Of a stretch of 64,000 bases of DNA, positions 46,727 to 56,917 are shown in pieces. Position numbers and translations under genes: made by a program. Source of the stretch: Trametes villosa (Eukaryota > Basidiomycota > Agaricomycetes > Polyporales > Polyporaceae); NCBI GenBank assembly GCA_002964805.2, contig PUDQ02000057.1, forward strand, positions 806,001-870,000, in the 5' to 3' direction. The notes beneath the pieces were generated by a model, which saw only the letters and a list, made by a program, of their open reading frames with translations, was not told where the DNA came from and searched no databases. Position 1 is the stretch's first letter, and every line of letters begins with the position of its first letter.

Positions 46727-47865
46727 CTAATCCGTGCGAGCGCGGGGGGACCAAAGGCGCGCGAGGGCGTCCGCGACCCAATGGTAGCTCTGAGACGCGT
46801 AGAAAGCCCATCGCATGACGACGGCAACTCTCAGCGCGGTGCGCGCCGTCGGCCGACAACGACACACCCCGGTACACCCTTTCTCGTCCCCGGCAAGCCA
46901 TTGAATATACCGTTCGATAAGCCAGTGCAGCCGCGGTTCAGAACCGTGTTTGCCCTGCATTCCGAGTTACATCAGACAAGCCGATGTTAGACGTGTCGGA
47001 AGGCATCTTACCGCAATACCGCGCCTGATAGTTCGTGCTGCACAATAAATGTCCCATGAGTAGGGGTCAAAATGCTTGAGGCCGTTAGGTGGCGAGTACT
47101 GGGTTTCCGGCAGCGTGATCGCTGGCTGAACGCCGGGTCCTAGCGCGAATTGTCGCGAGGCGCCGAAGTCGATGATGTAGACCCTGTTCGCGACGACTTG
47201 TCCATGGATATCGGCGTGGTATTGAGCCGACCCTAAGATGTTTCCCCAACACATATCCTGCGTGGACATCAGCGGTCCGTGACAGTGATTGACGGCGGCT
47301 CCAGATGGCAGACGTACCATATGGACGATATGCTGGCTGTGGAGGAAGTCTATACCCTACACGACGAAGTCAGCCGAACGTTGACAGTAACGGCGAGACT
47401 CCGACAACAAACCTCTATGAGTTGAAAGATGAAATCCGCGATTGCACTCGACGGCCAGCTGCCTGGATGGATATAGTCCGCATTCCCGAGCAGTGGCATA
47501 ACCAACAGTGGGTGGCCTTCAATGAGGAGCTCAGACGGTAACGTGTGGTTGTTTGGAGCCATGGGTTCGCGCAGCAGTCGCTCGTAGATGGTGACCTCCT
47601 CCGTGCTCCGGTCGAGGATCTTGACAGCATACGCAGGCTTGGCGAGGTAATCCGTGCGATACACATAGCCCTGTTCGGCCGAGTTAGCAACCACGAAATA
47701 CGCTACGAAGGGAGCCCACGATACAATTTTTATAGGGTTGTTGAGAACGATTCCCCGTTGCTGCAGCCCTGGGTGGCGCAGCAAACGATCTGGAATTGCG
47801 AGGTGGTCGATATCCCCGTCCGGAAGTCTCGCATACCAGGGAGGATTCGGAGTGTCGGAGGTCAT
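46727..47865 (-). CDS. Protein-kinase-like protein K5
   Basis: Exons 47725-47865, 47413-47670, 47318-47356, 47012-47257, 46727-46954 (303 codons). Starts MTSDTPNPPWYARLPDGDID. Landmarks: GYVYRTDYLAKPAYAVKILD, EEVTIYERLLRE, LVMPLLGNADYIHPGSW, VHM-DMCWGNILG, YIIDFGASRQFALGPGVQ, DPYSWDIYCAA, CRCRPTARTALRV. All catalytic residues are kept. It is so close to K3 in coding and intron sequence that the duplication is recent relative to the others. TATATA at 47947-47952 (minus) lies 82 bases upstream. One donor is GTTTGT, as in K3. Confidence 0.87.
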
Positions 47866-48538
47866 GTTAAGAGGTAGCTGCAGGGGGTCGATGAGAGACA
47901 AGCTGTGTGTGGTAGACGACCGACCCCAATCACGGTGGCGAAGGTGTATATACCAACGCGCTCCAACGCGGCTCGGCCGCTCTGAGTTCCCACGAATAAG
48001 CGCCCGGCTGGAACAACGAAACGGCTTGATTCGGCGAATTGCGCCCGGCGAGTCCTGCAACTGGCCTCAGGCTTCGAACAGCCACGTATTCACATAAGTG
48101 ATGTTCCTGTGTTTTTGCAAAGCCCAATACATCCTAGCTGGCTGCTGCCCCTGGGTACTGGGGGGACTGGGAACCGTCTCACGAACTCTGTCGACAACTT
48201 TCGGTGCTGTGAAATGCACGCAGAGCTAACCGTGACACCGTACTGCTGCTAACTCGGATACAATCACCTGGTGAGGCTATCGAGAGGGCGGGGACAATGA
48301 CTTGCAATCACAGCGGACACAACATACAATCATTCTTTCATGTAAAGACATTTGGCCGGGACTGTGGAGCCTGAAGCTTGACACTCGGACTGCGGCGTCC
48401 GACGATGGGGTACCAGTGGCCAGCTCGGGCAGAGGAATCTAGAGTTGCGCAGCTATCTTCAACAACAAGTCGACGCCAGAAATGAGCTGTGCGTAGAGCT
48501 CACCTGATGCAACCGTGCCTCCACGGAGACCTGTACCC
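47866..48538. other. Spacer between K5 and S1
   Basis: K5 promoter with its TATATA word, then 48.1-48.4 kb without recognisable content. The minus frame 48439-48538 next to the S1 stop has coding character (see findings). Confidence 0.4.
47947..47952 (-). promoter_or_regulatory. TATA box of K5
   Basis: Minus-strand TATATA (in GGTATATAC), 82 bases before the K5 start codon. Confidence 0.45.
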
Positions 48539-48928
48539 TCAAACCGGTGTACCGGAGGTGTACTGGGTGGAGGTCGAAGACAGTTCGTTCTTGATGACCT
48601 CCTCGAGGGCGCGCGCCAGCGTCCGGCGATTGAGATCGATGCTCGCCGCCGAAGTGCCTTGGGCGGCACGATAAACGTAGAGCGTGATGGTAGCACCAGT
48701 GACCTTGTGGCCGTGGACTACAAAATTGACCCCATAGGTAATGCTCGAAGCACTCCCAGAGGTGCAGCCGTCCTTCCCGAGTTGGACCTTGCTGTAGCCC
48801 GCCGAGTCTATGTTGAAAGGTCCAGCCACCACATCATCGCGCGACGCCACGAACATCTCGGCGGGAATGTCGGGCAATTTGTCGAGGATAAGCTTCAAGC
48901 CGGAGGACTGGTATTCAGGGCGGGACAT
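48539..48928 (-). CDS. Small protein S1, unknown family
   Basis: One coding exon, 129 codons, starting MSRPEYQSSGLKLILDKLPD. Just upstream a probable leader intron (GTAAGT donor, TATAG acceptor) ends 11 bases before the ATG, which is why this start is preferred over an ATG 27 bases earlier. The product is soluble with alternating hydrophobics suggesting a beta fold (VAGPFNIDSAGYSKVQLG, SSITYGVNFVVHGHKVTGAT, ITLYVYRAAQ), then a helical part INLNRR-like (IDLNRRTLARALEEVIKNEL). There is no signal peptide, no membrane segment and only one cysteine. Paralogue of S2. I do not recognise the family. A second protein-like stretch follows the stop in another frame. Confidence 0.7.
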   Translation of the reverse strand: MSRPEYQSSGLKLILDKLPDIPAEMFVASRDDVVAGPFNIDSAGYSKVQLGKDGCTSGSASSITYGVNFVVHGHKVTGATITLYVYRAAQGTSAASIDLNRRTLARALEEVIKNELSSTSTQYTSGTPV

Positions 48929-51601
48929 TCTGGGAGACCCTATATTGATACCCATAAGCGAGTCGAATTACTAAGATGATGAGGAACTTACTGATAGGTG
49001 AGAGGGTAGATGCACTAGGGAGAGCAGACAGGCGCGCGAGGTTGAGAAACGACGTAGAGGGTCCTCGGTCGAATCTCAAGCTGAGATGTGGCGCGCTCTT
49101 ATACAGCTATGGGCTTGAACTTGGGAGTGCTTTCCCCTGACCCCCCGGAGCCTTTCGCGAGGGGTCACAGCACACGCCACCAATGAACAGCCATCGATAA
49201 GCGGAGAGCGGAAAAAGAGGGGGACTTCTGACGGCGCTGTGCTTGCGCCTGCTCGCCCAAATCTTCAGGCGTGCGAACGAGAGCTCCGACTCGACCTCTC
49301 GCTCCCGAGGGAACTGCCCCCCGCGGATACTCGTGTCCAGACAGATGCAGAATGCACTGCCCGTACCCGCAACCCGTGGCGGGAGCCTGGGTCCCCACCT
49401 TCCTGGGGGGCTCATCATCAGGAGGCTCCTATTGTTCCCAAACGAGATAGGGCTGATCCTCCTTGGCAGCGAGCACTAGTAGGCACGCACCATGGGGGTT
49501 TAGCGGAACCTGTCCCGCTTCTTGATGTCGGCGTAACTCGGCGCGGGACGGTGAGCACCAGTGGACGCTTGCGCACGAGGGGTCAGGGTGCGCGTAGGTG
49601 CGCGAGCTGCATCTGAATGAGAAAGATCGGTGGGCGGTGCGCGTGGGGCCGCCAATTACAACCGTGGAGTAGGCGTCGGGTCGTCGTGCCGCCATCCCAC
49701 TTTCTCGATAGCAGACACGGCTCGAGAGGCGGATAGTTCCTGACTGTGCAGTGCATCCATGACCCATCGAACTACCATCACTGGAGGCGCTGCCGACAGC
49801 GCAAAAATCGCGCGCGCCGCTGGACGTGAGGAACACGTTCGCAGACGTGCATGGAGGCGCGCTCGCGAGCTCGTGTTCGGGAGCGGATCGAAGCGGACAT
49901 TGCGCAAGCAGTAACCACGTTCCGCGTCGGCTTGCGTGCAGTGTGAGTTTGTGGCGTCCCAGGTCGCGGACGCGCGACGTCCCCGCGCATGGCACCGCGT
50001 GTATCGTGTACCGCGATGAATGCGGACGGCGGGGCGCGTATGTCGTCGGCATGCAAGTTGCCGTGACGGGACGCTCTTTGTAAAGTTTTCGCATACGCAT
50101 CGTGAGTCCTTCCTCCCGCCGCTTCAGGAACGCACAACGGGGCTCACCTTTCCACTCTGGCCCCGCGCAAGCTGCCCCTCTATGCTAGGCCCTAGTGTAT
50201 GGACCTTCACGGTGAGTACGGCTATCTATAACACGCACAAACGACAAGGCAACTCACGTCGTGCGCAGAACAGCCCAGATGACTACTCTGGTTGTCGTCA
50301 GTGTTGCGAGGAGAAGCGACGGGAGAGGAAGCTCCCGGCGTGGCGCGGCGCGCCCAGGGCGATCGAAACGGACACATCAGATACTCCGGAGGTCCGTGAC
50401 GGTTTTGTCCAGCGGGCGCCCTGAGTGTAGCAACCGGCGGTGCCCGACGGGGATTGGGACCGGGCCTCGAGATGCTGTGGGCCTAAAATCAGTACAGACG
50501 GCGAAAGACACAAATGGGGGTCGCGCCGAGCACGGCCAGGATTGCTGCTCGAAGCGGGTTGCTAGCGCAGAGCGGGAATGCTGTAGGGTCTTCCTGCGCT
50601 GCATGGTGTGTTAATTCCGCCGCCGTAACCTAGCGAGCGCGGAACGTGCACTGGGGCGCGTGCAGAGACGTTCACCGCCGGGACCAATATACGACATCAG
50701 ATAAACGCGCGCGGGGAGCAAAACCGATGCTCGTACCGCGATAGGCTGCGATAGAGGGTTGACGAGGCCGTGTTCAGCTTGTCGCAAGGAAGCTGATGCT
50801 GCGGTGTAGAGGCTGACCGTGACTCGACTTGACCGTCCGAATCTGAAGTACGTGAGAGTCACAAGGCCTTGGAGACAAGAGGCGGCGGTCCTACCCTCAC
50901 ACGTGCTCTCGCAGCTCCATACCCCAGGTCCCGGGAGACCGAATCGAAAATACAAGGGCGGCCGCGCCTCGCGGCTTCTAGGAGTCGGAGCATAGATATC
51001 AGCGAAAGGAGAAGGGCCGAGGCCCGAGCCTGGCGACCGTCGGCCTGCCCTTCTGGGAAGGACCCTGTTTGCCGAAGTTGTGGTTTATGGGCAGCTTCCC
51101 CACGCCTCCTTCCCAGAGAGAGCACACCGGCCCGTGTGCGCGGGCGCGTGCTTGATGGAAGACCAACGCCGTCCAGATGGGCGGTCTGATGGAATGAGCG
51201 TGAGTTCTGCGCCCTTGTGTTCCGCACAGGACGCACCGCCCAAGGATCCCACCCTCCTCACGTTGCATCCGCAGCGGCTTCTAGCGCGTGTCAGGTGGGG
51301 GGTGCTGTCGTTGCGGGACGTGAGCGGCGACCGGCAGAAATACCGTCCTTTCGGGGACTCTGGAAACGGACTAATGAGTCGAGGAGCAAACTCCGCTGGG
51401 CCCGGGCGGATAGAGCCGTACGCCGGTGGAATCCCACGCAAGGCGCAGGTTTGGAATCAGAGTCCGAGGCCATTTCTTGAGGCCTCCGCCCTTCCGCGCG
51501 CATGAGCTCGGAATTGGCGTCGAACGAACGAACGAAGCTACACGAGGGAGTGAGAACAGGGGGCCAACGGGATATGAACCACGAGCACAACGCGTCGTCC
51601 G
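48929..51601. other. Spacer S1-K6, duplicated in the S2-K7 spacer
   Basis: Stretches at 49240-49560, 49600-49690, 50640-50770 and 51080-51260 align with 54236-54560, 54580-54650, 54830-54960 and 55235-55400 in the same order and strand (for example CCCACGCCTCCTTCC and AATGAGCGTGAGTTC in both). The part 49.7-50.6 kb has no counterpart and may hold a decayed kinase fragment. No intact gene is supported. Confidence 0.5.
49745..49870 (-). pseudogene. Possible decayed kinase-like exon 5
   Basis: The minus strand encodes RPAARAIFAL and then VRWVMDALHSQ, which align with the last-exon pattern RPTARTALRV...WVVDAL of the K family. Bases GCGCGCGCCG and ACCCAT fall at matching places in K6. No other exon of this copy is recognisable. 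Weak but in a fitting place, beside K6. Confidence 0.25.
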
Positions 51602-52732
51602 TTACGCGCGAGTCGACGTCGACATCAGACGCGACAGCGCGTCAACAACCCAATGGTAGCCTTCCGACGCATAAACTGCCCACCGTAGGAATACGAGCAC
51701 TCTCAGCGCAGCGCGCGCCGTCGGCCGACAGTGGCATACGCCGGTGCAGCCCCGTTCCTTCCCTATCAGCCATCGGATGTACCTCTCGGCGAGCGGGTGT
51801 GGCCGCATGCCCCGTCTCTTGTACTTCCACTATAGTAACTAGATGAGCGAGACGAAACGCTCCGAGGATGCAGAAACTCACCTCGACAAGGCACTCCAGC
51901 GTGCGTCCCACGCAGTAGACATCCCATGAATAGGGATCAAAATGCTTGAGGCCATTGGGCGGCCTCTCCTGAGTGCTCGGGAGAGTGATTGCTCTCTGAA
52001 CGCCGGGCCCCAGTGTGAACTGCCGCGACGAATCAAAGTCGATGATGTAGATCCTGTTTTTGAGCAGCTGTCCGTGTATGGTATCATCGTTCATAGCGGG
52101 ATTGTGGTCATAGAGCGTTGCCATCACGTTCGTCGTTGATATGTCCTGCACGAACGTCAGCTCCGGACAATACGATGCCGTTCCAGAAGTAGGGGTGGAC
52201 GCACCATGTGGACGATGCGCAAGCTATGCAAAAATTCTATACCCTGTAAAAAGTCAGCGACGTTACCGTATGATAGCAGTAGACAAACCTCTACGAGCTG
52301 GTAGATCACGTCGATGAAAACGAGAGGCGTCCACTGCCCCATGTGGACGCTCTGCACATCTCCAAGCATTGGCATAATCAGTACCGGGTGGCCTTGGGAG
52401 GTGATCACTGAAGGGATCGTATGGTTTCCGGGACGGCTTGATTCGCGAAGTAGTCGCTCGTATATCGCAAGTTCCTCCAGATGCCGGTCGAGGACTTTCA
52501 CGACGTAGACCGGCTGCTCTAAGGGGGATGTGCGGAACACGATGCCCTGCGCAGGCATCATTAAACACAAGCAGATTATAAAGGTTCAGAAGCGTACAGG
52601 CTTCAGCGGGTCGAAAGGAACGATTCCTCGCTCCTGCAGCTCTGGGTGGCGCAACAGGCGGTCCGGAACAGCGCTAGGACGGAGCGATCCGTCAGGACCG
52701 GTCACAAACCAGGGGGGGCTAGGATCTTCCAT
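51602..52732 (-). CDS. Protein-kinase-like protein K6
   Basis: Exons 52598-52732, 52289-52546, 52205-52243, 51882-52145, 51602-51829 (307 codons), all phase 0. Starts MEDPSPPWFVTGPDGSLRP. Landmarks: GIVFRTSPLEQPVYVVKVLD, EELAIYERLLRE, VLIMPML, VHM-DISTTNVMA, a six-codon longer loop before the DFG position, YIIDFDSSRQFTLGPGVQ (DFD instead of DFG), DPYSWDVYCVG, CHCRPTARAALRV. The other catalytic residues are kept. With S1 it forms one half of the duplicated S-K block. The altered DFG glycine is shared with K7, its block partner. Confidence 0.86.
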
Positions 52733-53503
52733 GTCTAAGATGCAAAGAGAGAGAGAGATTGTGAGAGGGAGAGAAGCAGAGACAGAACAAGACGATCTCT
52801 CTGCTCAGGAGGGGGCAGCGAGTCGGTACTGCATTCAACGCCCAAGTGAAGAGCGCGTAGTACGCTCCGAGTCCCAGCTGAGCGCCACCAAATGCTTACA
52901 TACGCGCATAGGCGCCAAATCCGTTCGGGCGTCTAGTGCGCGACTCGGACTCCTTCGCGACTTGGAGCCGCATCTCACAAATTGAAGCGGTCAGCTACAG
53001 CATCCGATGCGTCACCAATTTCTGACGTGTATATTGAGAACGCTTTCACACAGAATTGCGATACGGGGCAACGAGGGCTAGGAGGCGGCCCGCTTTCTTA
53101 GTGTCAACCAGTCCCGGCTGCGGTAACGGCGCCGCCCCCGGGCCCCCCGATCCAGTGGAAGCGCGAAAAACGCGCATCTGCCAGTCGTCCGGAGCTAGGA
53201 TACCGTGACGAAGGAGTTTCTTAGATACTGCTTCTACAGTGAGGTTACAAGCAAGCACAAGAGAGACCCGCGAAGACAAGCAGTATTTTTGTCTAGCAAT
53301 TCGGACGGCCTTGCGGGGCGACAAGTCGACTCTATTCGGCGGACTACGTTACACAGGTAGCTAGCAATCGCTGACTTCACGAATTGGAACAAGGGAGTAG
53401 CCTGGGGAGCCCTGTAGGGACGCTGTCATTCTTATCCGTACAATGTTAATGAGCTAACGCATAAAACTCACCGAGCGCTGCGATGTCGTTGCGATTACCC
53501 GAG
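52733..53503. other. Spacer between K6 and S2
   Basis: K6 promoter, with a run of GAGA repeats (near 52746-52776) in its leader, then a minus open frame 53046-53324 of 92 codons (contains SKKLLRHGILAPDDWQMRVF) of no known family. No repeat ends seen. Confidence 0.35.
53046..53324 (-). CDS. Hypothetical small ORF, doubtful
   Basis: Ninety-two codons from MSPRKAVRIARQKYCLSSR to a TGA. The middle part (NLTVEAVSKKLLRHGILAPD) has balanced composition and the end is Gly/Pro-rich. No splice support, no paralogue in the window, no motif. It may be a fragment of a lost gene or chance. Confidence 0.2.
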   Translation of the reverse strand: MSPRKAVRIARQKYCLSSRVSLVLACNLTVEAVSKKLLRHGILAPDDWQMRVFRASTGSGGPGAAPLPQPGLVDTKKAGRLLALVAPYRNSV

Positions 53504-53887
53504 CTAGACGTACTTCGACGCAGGCTCATCCGTCGTGTAGGCCAGGGAACGTTGGATGAGGTGCGCGACACCACCGGCCACCGCTCGGCGGTTGATCTCG
53601 GGATCACCTTCGTAGGGTTTGACGACGAAGATCGAGAGGGTCCGGTTATTCATGACGACGTTGTCGTACGCGAATTCGATCGTGAATTGGAGCAGCCCCC
53701 AGGACTTGGTACAGGCAGGTCTCTTGAAGACGATCTTATACCCCGGTCTTCCGGAGATAAGAACGTCTTCCTGGAGGGAGCGAATGGGCTCCACGTTGGA
53801 GAACATAGCCTGCGGAGCGGTAGGTACGAAGTCGCGGAGGTGTTGCAGGCCTTCGATTGTCAGTTCGTCGCGTATTATATTCGCCAT
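53504..53887 (-). CDS. Small protein S2, paralogue of S1
   Basis: One coding exon, 127 codons, starting MANIIRDELTIEGLQHLRDF. As in S1, a probable leader intron (GTAGGT donor, CTTAG acceptor) ends just before the ATG, and a TATATAA box lies about 185 bases upstream. Shared pattern with S1: a P-x-x-P-x-x-MF stretch (TAPQAMFSNVEP), a GxGY-like strand (ISGRPGYKIVFK), a strand LLQFTIEFAYDNVV, a strand RTLSIFVV, then INRRAVAGGVAHLIQRSL and a short polar tail. Identity to S1 is low, so the block duplication is old or the pair evolves fast. No signal peptide. Function unknown. Confidence 0.7.
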   Translation of the reverse strand: MANIIRDELTIEGLQHLRDFVPTAPQAMFSNVEPIRSLQEDVLISGRPGYKIVFKRPACTKSWGLLQFTIEFAYDNVVMNNRTLSIFVVKPYEGDPEINRRAVAGGVAHLIQRSLAYTTDEPASKYV

Positions 53888-55796
53888 GGGAACACCTAAG
53901 CCTCCGCGATTGAGCGTTGCTTGATGAGCCGAGAAAATCGACCTACCGACAGGTGGGCACGAGGTTTCTGCGGGGTGGAAGAAGCGGAGCGGGCACGGGA
54001 GGGGGCGAAGAGTATGAGCTGCTGGACGGTGAGGCTCCGATGTTCGACGCTCTGGAGCGAGGTGGACCTTTATATAATATGCAGGAATCTCGCCCATGTC
54101 CTGGCGCTACTCTTCAGAAGGCATGCCCCCGGAGCGCACGAGACACGCCGAGAGAGGGGGCGTGTCAATAACCGGAGGGCGAAAAGAAGCAGGAGGTGAT
54201 TCCGTGAACGCAGCCGTCCGTGCTTCACACGTACGCTAGCTTCGTCCGCCGTGCGCACAACCATCGCGACTCGACCCTTCGCTCCCGAAGAAACTCCTTC
54301 CGCGGATTTCCGGGAACATCGGTTTGCAGGGCATCGATCGTGCCCGCAGCACACAGCATGAGCCCAGAACGCCATTCGCTCGGACCGTCGACCATCGAGG
54401 GACATCCGCTTGTCCTCAGAAGGCATGTAGCAGATCACCCTCGATGGACAGTGCCGGAAGACACTCCAGGGAGCTCAGGCGGAGTCTGCCCCGCTTCCAA
54501 TCTCGGCGCAATCCAGCATGCGCTCGACGCACCAATGCGACTCTGAAGATGCCGGGGTGCGTGTGTGCGCATGAGCTGCGTCCGGGAGGCGACGATCGAT
54601 GGGCGGTGCATGGGTGGCTTTCCAGTATGACGTCCGCGCGGGTTTCGGGTGGTCGTGCAGTCCGCGGCGCACTCTCGCAATAACGAGCTCTACCTGAAAG
54701 ACGGAGGTTAGCTGAAGGTTAGCCCCGCTTGAGACAGGACATGTGGATTCGTGTCGAGCGCGGGCAGGGTTGCGACGTATGTGCGCGTGCGGGGCCAGGC
54801 GGTGACCGCCCGTGTACTGGCGCGTCTGCGGAGACGTACACTGTCCGAGGGCGATACGCGCCATCAGATAGATCTGCGTGATGGAGAGCAAAAACAAGAA
54901 ACATGCCGCGATAGGCCTTTCGAGATGGCCGACGAGCCCATGTCGCGCGTTCTACTGTCCGGGCAGCCGCAGTAGGTCCCAGCGGTGACTCGACCACGTC
55001 ATTCGAGTCTAGAGGACGTGAGAGTAGCGAGGCCTACTCGATAACGAGGCCCGTACCTTCCTACACGCGCGCTGCCGCAGGTCCGCGAACCAGCCTGTCC
55101 CAGGAGACCCAATCCAACATACAAGCGCATAAGCGCATTGAGGCGGCAATCTCGGAGCGAAACGATCAGCGGACGCCGAGGGCGACCGCCGCCCGAGCCG
55201 CCCCTCCGGGAAGGACCCTTATTTGCCAAGGTTTTGGTTCATAGGGAGTTACCCACGCCTCCTTCCTAGACAGAGTACACCGACCCGCATCAACGGTCGC
55301 GTGCTTGACGGAGGAAGGTCGTCTTCGGGATAGACAGTCTGATAGAATGAGCGTGAGTTCCTCGCCCTTGTATTCTGGCACTGGATGCACCGCCGGGTCC
55401 CACCTGAGCATGAGGCTGTGGAGCGCACTCGTGCGTGTGTCAGCCGGGATGCGGTGTTGTTGCGGAACGAGCGGGTGCAATCCTCGGACGAGATACCAGA
55501 GCGTCGGGGACATTGAATGCGGACTGACGAAGGGCGGGGATAGCCCTCATTCTTGGCGAGTACAGCGTTTCGGTGGCGTGCTCTGACGAGGCGCTCTGTT
55601 CTGGACGTGGCCCAGTGCGGGTCGCGAGCGACACGGTCGCAAAACGAGACCGCGGTTTGAGATGGATTCGACCCTACTTCGATTGTGAGCTTCCGAGTAA
55701 ATAGCTAGAATGTAAGAGATACATGAATGAGGTCCAGCAGGCAGTGTGTGCAGACGAGAGCGAGAGCCCGCGAGACGCGGAGCGCAGAGGGTGAGC
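53888..55796. other. Spacer S2-K7, duplicate of the S1-K6 spacer
   Basis: The left end holds the S2 leader intron and TATA box. The remainder aligns in patches with 49.2-51.3 kb. No intact gene recognised. Compared with the S1-K6 spacer it lacks about 0.8 kb. Confidence 0.5.
54068..54078 (-). promoter_or_regulatory. TATA box of S2
   Basis: Minus-strand ATTATATAAAG lies about 185 bases upstream of the S2 start; the leader intron accounts for the distance. Confidence 0.5.
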
Positions 55797-56917
55797 CTAA
55801 TCGCTTCGGTAGGGGGCCCACAACCGCGAAAGAGCCGCCGCGACCCAGCTGTATCCCTCGGTGACATAGAGCGCCCAGTGAAGCACGACTGCGACTCTGA
55901 GGGCCGTGCGCGCGGTCGGGCGACAGCGACACACGCTGGTACATCCCCGCTCGTTTCCGATCAGCCACTTGATGTACTGTTGAGCGAGCCAATACGGCTT
56001 CTCCTTGGTGTACTGGTACCATTGCTGTAGCATGACACGGTAAGGCAATAATGGTCGCGCGGCGCGGCTGAACGCGCACCTTCTCATACCACTCGAGTGT
56101 ACGTCCGGCGCAGTGAACATCCCAAGAGTAGGGATCGAAGTGTTGCAGGCCGTTGGGTGGTCGGTAGCGGGTCTGGGGAAGTGTGATCGCTCGCTGGACG
56201 CCGGGTCCTAGCGTAAACTGCTGCGAGATATCGAAGTCGATGATGTAGAATCTGTCTGCGACCATTGCTGGTTGCGAGATTGTATTGCGTGGAAACGCCA
56301 CCAGCACGTTCAAGACGTTGATGTCCTGCCTCGCATTAGCGACCAACACGTCCCTTCGGAGAGCAGGCATACCATGTGAACAATATGCAAGCTATGCAAG
56401 AATTCTAAGCCCTGTGTGTGACCTTCAACACGACTAGTGACGTCAATCAAGATGCTCACAAACCTCGACCATCTGAAAGATGAGATCAACGAGGACTTGG
56501 GGAGTTCGCTTCTTGGGAGGCAAATTTTGTATCGAACCAGCCATGGGCATGATCAGTATCGGATGGTCGTCGAGACTGATTTCAAACGGGATTGTGTGGT
56601 TGTTCGGACGCTTGGCTTCACTGCGCAGCCGTTGATAGACGGCCAGTTCCTCGCTGCTGGGGTTGAGTATCTTGACGACGTAGGCAGGCTCCACGTAGGG
56701 GTGTGTGGGATAGACAACTCCCTGTAGGCCTTCATGAGCCGTAGCACTACTTGTGTACAGTATAACGCGCTCTTACCGGTTTCATAGTGTCAGTAAGGGT
56801 CAAGCCCCGCTGCTGCACTCCCGGGTGGCGTACTAGACGGTCGGGAATGGCGATAGGATCAATCTCGCCGTTCGGCCTAGACACGTACCAAGGGAAGCTA
56901 GTATTTGCGGAAGACAT
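55797..56917 (-). CDS. Protein-kinase-like protein K7
   Basis: Exons 56777-56917, 56464-56721, 56373-56411, 56080-56325, 55797-56024 (303 codons), all phase 0. Starts MSSANTSFPWYVSRPNGEID. Landmarks: GVVYPTHPYVEPAYVVKILN, EELAVYQRLRSE, ILIMPMA, VHM-DINVLNVLV, YIIDFDISQQFTLGPGVQ (DFD), DPYSWDVHCAG, CRCRPTARTALRV. In helix C the usual RLLRE is RLRSE. The H, D and N of the catalytic loop are present. GTTCAAC repeats lie 80-120 bases upstream. Block partner of K6. Confidence 0.86.
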
